DNA of 5,305 nucleotides from SIG710 sp045605745 (GTDB lineage Bacteria; Bacillota; Clostridia; Oscillospirales; CAG-272). Shown in pieces: positions 1-5,305 of the stretch; position 1 is the first letter of the stretch, and every line of letters begins with the position of its first letter. The notes beneath the pieces were generated by a model. That model had not been told where the DNA came from. It searched no databases and saw nothing but the letters and a program-made list of their open reading frames with translations. Made by a program: the position numbers and the translations under genes. The stretch spans positions 1-5,305 of the forward strand of contig JAZUQN010000036.1 in assembly GCA_045605745.1 (NCBI GenBank), written 5' to 3'.

Positions 1-1482
1 GGCAGAGCTGAGGACGGTGTGGCAATAGCCTGTGACAGCAGGAATAATTCCCTTCTGTTTGCGAAAATTGCGGCCTGTGTCCTGGCTGCTAATAATATTA
101 AGGCCTATCTTTTCGATGATATAAGACCAACTCCGGAGCTGTCATTTGCAATAAGAGAGCTTCATTGCGTTGCAGGAATCAATATAACAGCTTCCCACAA
201 CCCAAAGGAATATAACGGATATAAGGCCTATTGGGAAGACGGCGCACAGCTTCCTCCGGAGCACGCTGATACTGTATCTGCGGAAATTGAAAAGGTTGAT
301 ATTTTCAAGGATGTTAAAATTGCAGACTTTGATAGTTCTGTAAAAAGCGGCGCAATTGAGATAATAGGCGAAGAAATTGACGAAAAATATCTGAATTCAG
401 TTGAAAAACAGCTTGTAAACCCTATGGCAATAAAAAAGGTTGCCGATGAGCTTAAAATTGTTTATACACCCTTGCATGGTACCGGACACAGAATGGTCCC
501 TGAAATTTTAAAGAGGGTTGGAATAAAGCATCTTTATACCGTGCCTGAGCAGATGGTGCTTGATGGCGATTTTCCAACTGTTAAAAAGCCCAATCCTGAA
601 TTTTCAGATGTTTTTACTCTTGGTATTGAGATCGCTAAAAATGTTGGCAGTGATCTTGTTATTGCAACAGACCCCGATGCGGATAGAGTTGGAGTTGTGA
701 CAAGAACCACAGATGGCAGCTTTATGACCATAACAGGAAATCAAATGGGTGCACTCCTCATTGACTATATCCTCTCCGCTTATGAAGAAACCGATACTAT
801 GCCAGAGGAACCTTATGTTGTTAAAAGTATCGTTTCAACAGAGCTTGCAACCAAGATTTGCAAAAGCCATAACGTTAAAATGCACAATGTTCTAACCGGT
901 TTTAAATTTATCGGAGAAGTCATTAAAAATTACGAAAAAGAGGGACACGGTTCGTTTCTCTTTGGATTTGAGGAAAGCTATGGCTATCTAAAAGGCACTT
1001 ATGCAAGAGATAAGGATGCTATTGTTGCTTCAATGCTTATTGCGGAAATGACCGCATATTATAAAGCCAAGAATATGACCCTTTTTGATGCTCTTGGTCA
1101 GCTCTACGCTCGTTACGGTTTTTCTGCAGAGCAGAATCTTGAGGTGAATATGGAGGGCGTTGATGGGCCTGAAAAGATGGCTGCACTTATGTCCTCTCTC
1201 AGAAATGCCCCACCTACCCAGTTTGCCGGTGAAAAGGTTGCAGTATTCGGAGATTACAATACCGAGATTTTTAGAAATATGAAGGATGGAACCGAGACAT
1301 CAACAGGTCTGCCAAAAGCAAATGTTCTTTATTTTGAGCTTTGCAGTGGTGATGTTATTATTATAAGACCTTCGGGAACTGAGCCTAAAGTTAAATTTTA
1401 TTTTCTTGTTTCCGGTGAGGATAAACAAGAAACATCGAAAAAAATTTCTGCTTATCAAAATGCGGTGAAAGAAATTATTTAA
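1..1482 (+). CDS. pgcA: Alpha-phosphoglucomutase / phosphomannomutase (PgcA-type phosphosugar mutase), 5'-truncated
   Basis: Cytoplasmic enzyme of the alpha-D-phosphohexomutase superfamily, interconverting hexose 1-phosphate and 6-phosphate; it supplies glucose 1-phosphate for nucleotide sugars, wall glycolipids or glycogen. The reading frame is open from base 1, and the family motif around GVAIACDSRNNS spans the GTG at 19, so that GTG is an internal codon and the true start lies upstream. All four active-site loops are visible, numbering from the first codon of the window: catalytic phosphoserine loop TASHNP with Ser65, metal loop DPDADR at 224-229, sugar-specificity loop GFEESYG with Glu324 and Ser326, and phosphate-binding loop RPSGTEPK at 456-463. 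The 493 codons present, compared with about 580 residues for the Bacillus PgcA type, suggest that some 75-90 N-terminal residues are missing. Substrate preference (glucose or mannose phosphate) cannot be settled here. It converges with pdp and ends in TAA just before a palindromic terminator. No frameshift is seen. Confidence 0.95.
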   Translation, partial: GRAEDGVAIACDSRNNSLLFAKIAACVLAANNIKAYLFDDIRPTPELSFAIRELHCVAGINITASHNPKEYNGYKAYWEDGAQLPPEHADTVSAEIEKVDIFKDVKIADFDSSVKSGAIEIIGEEIDEKYLNSVEKQLVNPMAIKKVADELKIVYTPLHGTGHRMVPEILKRVGIKHLYTVPEQMVLDGDFPTVKKPNPEFSDVFTLGIEIAKNVGSDLVIATDPDADRVGVVTRTTDGSFMTITGNQMGALLIDYILSAYEETDTMPEEPYVVKSIVSTELATKICKSHNVKMHNVLTGFKFIGEVIKNYEKEGHGSFLFGFEESYGYLKGTYARDKDAIVASMLIAEMTAYYKAKNMTLFDALGQLYARYGFSAEQNLEVNMEGVDGPEKMAALMSSLRNAPPTQFAGEKVAVFGDYNTEIFRNMKDGTETSTGLPKANVLYFELCSGDVIIIRPSGTEPKVKFYFLVSGEDKQETSKKISAYQNAVKEII

Positions 1483-1518
1483 AAACAAAGAGCTGAGTAA
1501 AATTTACTCAGCTCTTTG
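1481..1518. terminator. Palindromic terminator between convergent genes
   Basis: CAAAGAGCTGAGTAA (1486-1500) pairs perfectly with its complement at 1504-1518 around a 3-nt loop, giving a 15-bp stem. Read on the minus strand, the stem is followed by TTTTT (1485-1481) and further AT-rich sequence, a typical intrinsic terminator for the pdp transcript, whose stop codon lies 4 bp before it. Read on the plus strand, only a weak T-rich stretch (CGTGTTATCTT) follows, so termination of the mutase transcript here is plausible but less certain. The minus-strand T-tract overlaps the last bases of the mutase stop codon, so the two genes share a compact, probably bidirectional terminator. Confidence 0.85.
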
Positions 1519-1522
1519 CGTG

Positions 1523-2824
1523 TTATCTTATAATTCTGTAAATAAGCGGCTTTGTGTCAGGCTTTGTTTCCGAAAAGGAAATTGCAGAAAGAAAGCGTTT
1601 TTCAGCAAGATGGATACTGTCTGAATTATTGGTATGAAGCGTTGCGATCACTTCGCCGCATTCAACCATCTCACCTGTTTTCTTTTTTAATACGATACCC
1701 GCCGCCATATCAATAACATCATCCTTGTCAGCGCGCCCTGCGCCGAGAATAGCGGAAGCTGTACCTATCTCTTCTGCGTTCATATTGGAAATATAACCTG
1801 TTGCAGAGGATTTAATATCGTATTGCAAGAGAGACTTGTGGAAGAAATCAAGATCATTTGCAAAACTGATATCTCCGCCTTGCCGTTCTATCCATTGCAA
1901 GAACTTTTCATATGCTTTACCGCTGTTGATCGCATCGTCAACCATAGTCTCTGCTTCACTAATATCAATGCCAAGAGAAAGTGAAACCATGTTTGGAGCA
2001 TGTGCCGCGCAAACCGTTCTGAGATCTCCGCTTTTTTCACCTTTCAGCACTTCGATCGCCTCTTTCACCTCAAGAGCATTTCCTATAGCATTTCCGAGAG
2101 GAGTATCCATATCGGTGACAAGCGCCGCCATATTTTTGCCACAGGCCTTTCCAATATCAACCATTTTTTGCGCCAAAAGCTCTGCATCTTCAGGGGTTTT
2201 CATAAAAGCACCGCTTCCACATTTTACATCAAGCACTATAGATCGGGTTCCTGCGGCTATTTTCTTGCTCATAATGCTTGAGGTTATAAGCGGTATGCTT
2301 TCGACCGTTGCTGTCACATCACGCAGTGCATAAAGCTTTTTGTCGCAGGGGGCGAGGTTGCCGGTTTGTCCAATAACGGAAACACCTATTTCTTCAACCT
2401 GATTCATGAAATCATCGGGAGAAAGAGATGTCTTATATCCCGAAATAGATTCGAGCTTATCTACAGTTCCACCTGTATGGCCAAGCCCTCTTCCTGACAT
2501 TTTGGCAACCTTTGCGCCAAGGGAGGCAACTATAGGAGCAACTATCAGCGTTGTTTTGTCTCCAACACCGCCAGTGCTATGCTTGTCTACAGACCTTTCT
2601 CCAAACCTGGATAGATCAACGGTATCTCCCGATTTTGCCATTTCCATCGTTAATGCCGCAGTTTCCTTATCTGTCATACCAACAAACATTATAGCCATTG
2701 AAAGAGCAGAAGCCTGATAATCCGGAATGCTTCCCTCGGTAAATCCTTTCACAAAATAAGCAATTTCCTCGGTCGTAAGCTCTCCACCGAGTCTTTTTTT
2801 GTGGATTATATCATACATTCTCAT
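1523..2824 (-). CDS. pdp: Pyrimidine-nucleoside phosphorylase
   Basis: Cytoplasmic salvage enzyme: phosphorolysis of uridine, thymidine or deoxyuridine to the free base plus (deoxy)ribose 1-phosphate. The 433-aa length equals the Bacillus Pdp type and is slightly shorter than E. coli DeoA (440). The family signature SGRGLGHTGGTVDKLE is intact at residues 110-125, and the phosphate-binding segment KHSTGG at 81-86. The base-contacting residues known from E. coli thymidine phosphorylase (Arg171, Ser186, Lys190) correspond to Arg168, Ser183 and Lys187. The N-terminus MRMYDIIHKKR is typical of the family; the first Met is preferred over Met3 because AAGGAG lies 10 nt before it. A Pdp of broad pyrimidine specificity is more likely than a strict thymidine phosphorylase, but sequence alone does not prove this. 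The usual partners (deoC, cdd, a nucleoside transporter) are absent from the window. Upstream is a terminator hairpin that abuts its ribosome binding site; downstream is the palindromic terminator shared with the convergent mutase gene. Confidence 0.95.
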   Translation of the reverse strand: MRMYDIIHKKRLGGELTTEEIAYFVKGFTEGSIPDYQASALSMAIMFVGMTDKETAALTMEMAKSGDTVDLSRFGERSVDKHSTGGVGDKTTLIVAPIVASLGAKVAKMSGRGLGHTGGTVDKLESISGYKTSLSPDDFMNQVEEIGVSVIGQTGNLAPCDKKLYALRDVTATVESIPLITSSIMSKKIAAGTRSIVLDVKCGSGAFMKTPEDAELLAQKMVDIGKACGKNMAALVTDMDTPLGNAIGNALEVKEAIEVLKGEKSGDLRTVCAAHAPNMVSLSLGIDISEAETMVDDAINSGKAYEKFLQWIERQGGDISFANDLDFFHKSLLQYDIKSSATGYISNMNAEEIGTASAILGAGRADKDDVIDMAAGIVLKKKTGEMVECGEVIATLHTNNSDSIHLAEKRFLSAISFSETKPDTKPLIYRIIR

Positions 2825-2834
2825 ATCAATAATT

Positions 2835-2840
2835 CTCCTT
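2835..2840 (-). promoter_or_regulatory. Ribosome binding site of pdp
   Basis: AAGGAG on the minus strand, 10 nt before the ATG at 2824. It selects the first Met of MRM as the start. It is immediately preceded by the TTTTT tract of the upstream terminator, with no base between them. Confidence 0.8.
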
Positions 2841-2870
2841 AAAAACCAGGGCTGTCAGAAAGACAGCCCT
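2841..2870 (-). terminator. Intrinsic terminator after the 554-aa gene, directly upstream of pdp
   Basis: On the minus strand a perfect 9-bp GC-rich stem, AGGGCTGTC / GACAGCCCT (2870-2862 with 2856-2848), has a 5-nt loop TTTCT and is followed by GG and then TTTTT (2845-2841). It starts 5 bp after the stop codon of the 554-aa gene, as expected for the end of the lipoprotein/554-aa operon. On the plus strand no T-run follows closely, so it is directional. Confidence 0.85.
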
Positions 2871-2875
2871 ATTGT

Positions 2876-2905
2876 TTATGAAAATGGGTTAAATTCGTTA
2901 TCTCC
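2876..2905 (-). other. Codons for the C-terminal GDNEFNPF tail, copy in the 554-aa protein
   Basis: The last nine codons encode GDNEFNPFS, followed by TAA. The octapeptide GDNEFNPF is identical to that of the neighbouring lipoprotein and lies in the same place, one residue before the stop. The two copies share a 14-nt identical core (2889-2902 here) but differ in the codons for Gly (GGA/GGT), Asn (AAC/AAT) and Pro (CCA/CCT). The tail is acidic and aromatic with no hydrophobic or basic segment after it, so it is not an LPXTG-like or transmembrane sorting signal. Confidence 0.85.
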
Positions 2906-4540
2906 AAGTCCTTGGACAATATATTTTGTGAACACCAAATCCTTTAAAGTAAATACTGCATCTGTAAGTGCTTCATATTCAATAACAAAATAATATGATT
3001 CACAATCGGAGGAGATATTAGTTAAATCAAAATAGTTAACTATTCCCTTTTCCTTTGAATATGCATTCACCTTTGCACAAGAAATGATTTGCGTTTCTCC
3101 GGAGGGCGCATATCCAATAATGCTGAATTTAGTTTCTACGCAGATAAGACTTCCCTCTTGACCAAGCAAGGCTTCAAAGCGCAAACACTCAGCGGTTGTA
3201 AGCAAACGATTATCAATCTTAAAAATCACACACGAAAGTCCGTCGGAAGAAGCAGAACTGAATGTAACAGAATTTTCTTCCTTGATTACATTCGTGTTTT
3301 TCGTCGGAATGAGATTGTTCAAACGAACAGTGTCGTTTTTAGACATCTCGACGGGTAGAAAAGCAACGCCAAGCTCAGCATTATAACTACACAGTCCATA
3401 TCCATTTATATTTGAAAATTCAGATAGTTCAATAAAATTTTCCCCAGATTCGTGAACATATATATTGTCTCCGTTGTAATCGATTGGGAAAAAGTCCTCA
3501 GAGATATAAATTTTTGAATTAGAAATAACGGATGGATAGTAACAAACCGTATTACCCACAATAATTTTTCCCGGGTAAATATAGCTGCATTCAACATATT
3601 TTGAAGCAGTGAGATCACCATTATCCCTCGAAAGGATAATTTTTTCAACATCTTCAATAGAATTTGTTATATCACAAACGTAAATCAGCAAACTCTTTCC
3701 AATTGAATCATCATATGTGATAGAGATGATTTGAGGCTCCGAGACAGTCAATTTAAGTTTTCCATCAACAAAAGCAGCATTGTATAATGAACTGCTTGAT
3801 GCAATGCCATAACCCTTTTCTATATCGTATCGCATTTCAATATCAATATTGATATCATCTCCGGAGTAAGCAACAGCTGCAAAATACTCACCAAGCATCA
3901 TATCACCTTCGGAAATATAATCAATGCTTTGAATAGCCTTAGCCGATGTGAAATAAAAAGAATTTCCCTGCGAAACGCTTACAGCAAATTTATTGCTATC
4001 GCTGTATTTAAAGCTTTCAAATCCGTCCTCAAAAATCATAACAGCGTTTTCGGAAGAGCTTGGATCATAGAAGCTTGAAATAGAAGAGATATTAGAAGCT
4101 CGATCCGAAACAACTCCATTTGAATAAAGCAAAAGCTCTGCGCCGGTCAAAAAAATCGAAGAAGAATAAAAAGAGTTTAGTATTCCAACCTCTGCAGCTT
4201 TATCAAAAGGAAATTCATTAAGAAAATCTCCTCTGTCAGCGCTATAACCAAGAAGATTAAGCAGGGCGCACAAAAATTCGCCATCTCTTACACACTCTCC
4301 GGAAAAAATCGGCGCAATTTCTTCAAGAGAAGCAACATCAGAAAGCTGTTCTAAAAAAATCTCAGCCGCTGATTTTGTCACAATTTCATCGTTCTGTGGA
4401 ATAATATTTCCGTCTATGCCCATCGAAATAAACTTTGCTCTGATTTCATCTGAATCGGATGCGGAGATTACAGAAATAAACAGAATCAAGAGGATGCCAA
4501 GGGCAAAAATAAATTTCAATTGTTTTTTCAAAAATGTCAT
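2876..4540 (-). CDS. Exported protein of unknown function with SLH-like N-terminus and GDNEFNPF C-terminal tail
   Basis: I do not recognise a named family for this 554-aa protein. Seen: a basic start (MTFLKKQLK), a hydrophobic stretch at about residues 10-25, and likely signal peptidase I sites after Ala27 or Ser28; there is no lipobox Cys. Residues about 32-145 are helical-looking and carry patterns recalling degenerate S-layer-homology repeats (for example EFLCALLNLLGYS at 88-100, then AAEVGIL, then LTGAELLLYSNGVV). This is an inference and might indicate wall or S-layer association. The rest (about 165-540) is rich in beta-prone, Ser/Asp/Ile segments; 345-395 faintly resembles a copper-amine-oxidase N-terminal-like repeat, and 435-540 could be a carbohydrate-binding-type beta-sandwich. 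Eleven Cys are present, rather many for an exported Gram-positive protein. The C-terminus is GDNEFNPFS, shared with the upstream lipoprotein. The start has a weak AGGA site 8 nt upstream. It lies 21 bp after the lipoprotein gene and is followed by a terminator, so the two genes are probably co-transcribed. Confidence 0.85.
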   Translation of the reverse strand: MTFLKKQLKFIFALGILLILFISVISASDSDEIRAKFISMGIDGNIIPQNDEIVTKSAAEIFLEQLSDVASLEEIAPIFSGECVRDGEFLCALLNLLGYSADRGDFLNEFPFDKAAEVGILNSFYSSSIFLTGAELLLYSNGVVSDRASNISSISSFYDPSSSENAVMIFEDGFESFKYSDSNKFAVSVSQGNSFYFTSAKAIQSIDYISEGDMMLGEYFAAVAYSGDDINIDIEMRYDIEKGYGIASSSSLYNAAFVDGKLKLTVSEPQIISITYDDSIGKSLLIYVCDITNSIEDVEKIILSRDNGDLTASKYVECSYIYPGKIIVGNTVCYYPSVISNSKIYISEDFFPIDYNGDNIYVHESGENFIELSEFSNINGYGLCSYNAELGVAFLPVEMSKNDTVRLNNLIPTKNTNVIKEENSVTFSSASSDGLSCVIFKIDNRLLTTAECLRFEALLGQEGSLICVETKFSIIGYAPSGETQIISCAKVNAYSKEKGIVNYFDLTNISSDCESYYFVIEYEALTDAVFTLKDLVFTKYIVQGLGDNEFNPFS

Positions 4541-4548
4541 ATAATATT

Positions 4549-4552
4549 TCCT
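4549..4552 (-). promoter_or_regulatory. Weak ribosome binding site of the 554-aa gene
   Basis: AGGA on the minus strand, 8 nt before the ATG at 4540, within the 21-bp gap after the lipoprotein gene. It is weaker than the AGGAGG of the first gene, so the second protein may be made in smaller amounts or rely on translational coupling. Confidence 0.55.
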
Positions 4553-4561
4553 ATATCTACA

Positions 4562-4591
4562 TCAGTCAAAAGGATTAAATTCGTTATCACC
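4562..4591 (-). other. Codons for the C-terminal GDNEFNPF tail, copy in the lipoprotein
   Basis: The last nine codons encode GDNEFNPFD, followed by TGA. The 14-nt core identical to the other copy is at 4575-4588. A Tyr followed by two hydrophobic residues precedes the motif in both proteins (YVI directly before GDN here; YIV plus QGL before GDN in the 554-aa protein), so the shared tail may extend a few residues further inward. Confidence 0.85.
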
Positions 4592-5197
4592 GATAACATA
4601 ATCACCGCATTTTCCGATAATTTCAGTGCCATCCGAAAGCGAATATTCGTTTTTGTCTGCAGAGTTAAGCATAAAAAGCTCCTCGGCAAGAACCGTTGTA
4701 ACTGCCTGATAAGCAAATTCACCGTTTGAATATACTATATAGAGATTGCTGCTATCAACCTTGATTATAAACTCATCGGCTTCAATGGAAAAATCGGGTG
4801 TAACAGCAGTTTTTCCAATTGCGATAACATTATCGTATGTTTCACCGCTATCAGTAACAACAGGAATATCAAACAGGGTTATGGCCTTAATCTCTGCCGC
4901 AATATAATCAGCAATATTTTTTTCACTTTCACCGGCATCGCTACTCAAAAGAATTTTAAAATTCTTTATATCATTCTCGCCGATGTAAATATTACTATCT
5001 GAAACAGGCTCTGTTACCACAGGCTCAGAATCAGCAACACTATCACTTTCAGCCTTTGTATCCTGCGTGTCGCTCAATGCAGCAGTATCGGTTGTTTGGA
5101 CATCGCTGTTTGATGTGTCTTTTTTTTCACCACAAGAAACAAAGCACAAGCAAAATAGAGTGATCAATGCCGCAAAAATAAAGAAACGAAACTTCAT
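4562..5197 (-). CDS. Lipoprotein with a GH20b/GH67N-like alpha/beta domain and GDNEFNPF C-terminal tail
   Basis: A 211-aa membrane-anchored lipoprotein of unknown function. Seen: a signal peptide (MKFRF, then a hydrophobic core at 6-20) ending in a lipobox-like FVSC with the lipidation Cys at 22. The Phe at -3 is not the usual Leu, but the context SCGEKK is typical. An S/T/D/E-rich linker follows at about 27-68. One compact domain at about 69-178 has a strand-helix pattern: FKILLSSDAGESEKNIADYI, then NVIAIGKT, DEFIIKVDSSNLYIVYSNGEF, then AYQAVTTVLAEEL. This pattern resembles the small N-terminal domain found before catalytic domains of alpha-glucuronidases (GH67N) and hexosaminidases (GH20b). 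The resemblance is recalled, not searched. No catalytic domain follows, so it is probably a binding or scaffold protein rather than an enzyme. It ends GDNEFNPFD, like the next gene. AGGAGG lies 5 nt before the ATG and a clear promoter lies upstream, making it the first gene of a two-gene operon. Confidence 0.88.
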   Translation of the reverse strand: MKFRFFIFAALITLFCLCFVSCGEKKDTSNSDVQTTDTAALSDTQDTKAESDSVADSEPVVTEPVSDSNIYIGENDIKNFKILLSSDAGESEKNIADYIAAEIKAITLFDIPVVTDSGETYDNVIAIGKTAVTPDFSIEADEFIIKVDSSNLYIVYSNGEFAYQAVTTVLAEELFMLNSADKNEYSLSDGTEIIGKCGDYVIGDNEFNPFD

Positions 5198-5202
5198 GTT
5201 CT

Positions 5203-5208
5203 CCTCCT
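5203..5208 (-). promoter_or_regulatory. Ribosome binding site of the lipoprotein gene
   Basis: A perfect AGGAGG on the minus strand, 5 nt before the ATG at 5197. It supports this start, which also places the signal peptide and lipobox correctly. Confidence 0.85.
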
Positions 5209-5235
5209 AAAATGCATAACTACATACATACATCG

Positions 5236-5264
5236 ATTATAACATATTTTTTTTATTTTTACAA
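5236..5264 (-). promoter_or_regulatory. SigA-type promoter of the lipoprotein/554-aa operon
   Basis: On the minus strand a consensus -10 TATAAT (5241-5236) is preceded by a TG-N extension (5244-5242). A -35-like TTGTAA (5264-5259, 4 of 6 matches to TTGACA) lies upstream with 17-bp spacing. The spacer is a nearly pure A/T run (A5-T-A8). The predicted transcript start is near 5229, giving a leader of about 30 nt that contains a short TATG repeat and then the AGGAGG. Confidence 0.75.
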
Positions 5265-5282
5265 CTGTCATTTTTAACAACT
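5255..5282. repeat. Short imperfect direct repeat overlapping the -35 region
   Basis: ATTTTTACAACT (5255-5266) and ATTTTTAACAACT (5270-5282) differ by one inserted A and are about 15 bp apart. The first copy contains the -35 element. The arrangement could be a pair of operator half-sites or A-tract upstream elements, but in such AT-rich sequence it may be chance. Confidence 0.3.
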
Positions 5283-5305
5283 ATCAATCTATAATTTGTG
5301 CAAAT

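Noticed and set aside
19..21. GTG at 19 as the mutase start
   Set aside because: The frame is open to the window edge, and the residues around it belong to the conserved family core well before the catalytic serine; no ribosome binding site precedes it.
534..731. Minus-strand open frame inside the mutase gene
   Set aside because: Overlaps the conserved metal-loop region of the mutase; no independent support.
1836..2333. 165-aa plus-strand open frame opposite pdp, with smaller ones at 2000-2281 and 2406-2717
   Set aside because: Antisense to a fully conserved pdp coding sequence; Ser/Ile/Phe-rich composition expected of a shadow frame, with no recognisable motif.
3406..3657. 83-aa minus-strand frame inside the 554-aa gene, and the 89-aa plus-strand frame at 3089-3358
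   Set aside because: Both lie inside a longer frame that has a signal peptide, a start with an upstream AGGA and operon context; neither has a convincing product.
4583..4597. Small inverted repeat GTTATC-ACC-GATAAC near the lipoprotein stop
   Set aside because: Only 6 bp with a 3-nt loop, no T-run, and fully explained by the codons for V-I-G-D-N.
4520..4729. Short frames on both strands over the lipoprotein/554-aa junction
   Set aside because: They run through the 3' end of the lipoprotein gene, whose terminal motif is conserved with the neighbour; no motif of their own.
5221..5234. TACA/CATA-type tandem repeat in the leader of the lipoprotein gene
   Set aside because: Only about three units; too short to claim a variable repeat or regulatory role.

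Overview
The window reads as chromosomal DNA from a Gram-positive, moderately AT-rich anaerobe of the Clostridia, possibly a gut-type Oscillospiraceae relative. The evidence is indirect: strong AGGAGG-type ribosome binding sites, intrinsic terminators, a PgcA-type phosphosugar mutase, a Bacillus-type pyrimidine-nucleoside phosphorylase, a lipoprotein with an S/T/D-rich linker, and an exported protein with a degenerate SLH-like N-terminus. The lineage is an inference; no marker gene is present.

Layout. Positions 1-1482 (+) hold the 3' part of an alpha-phosphoglucomutase/phosphomannomutase gene whose start lies before the window. It converges on three minus-strand genes. A long, nearly perfect palindrome (1486-1518) fills the 40-bp convergent gap and should terminate transcription, most clearly on the minus strand. 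Reading the minus strand in the direction of transcription, a promoter with a consensus TATAAT (5236-5264) precedes a 211-aa lipoprotein (5197-4562). A 554-aa exported protein follows 21 bp later (4540-2876). An intrinsic terminator (2870-2841) comes next, then pyrimidine-nucleoside phosphorylase (2824-1523).

Function. The mutase and the phosphorylase are housekeeping enzymes: one interconverts hexose 1- and 6-phosphates, the other recovers bases and (deoxy)ribose 1-phosphate from pyrimidine nucleosides. The lipoprotein and the 554-aa protein look like a two-gene operon for surface proteins of unknown function. The most notable observation is that these two otherwise dissimilar proteins end in the same octapeptide, GDNEFNPF, followed by one residue and the stop codon. 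The codons differ at synonymous positions, so the match looks selected at the protein level. It may be a C-terminal tag or docking peptide of a surface system. A second oddity is that the terminator T-tract after the 554-aa gene runs directly into the Shine-Dalgarno of the phosphorylase gene, with no evident promoter in between.

There is no RNA gene, CRISPR array, transposase or other mobile-element signature in the window, and no gene-free stretch longer than about 110 bp.
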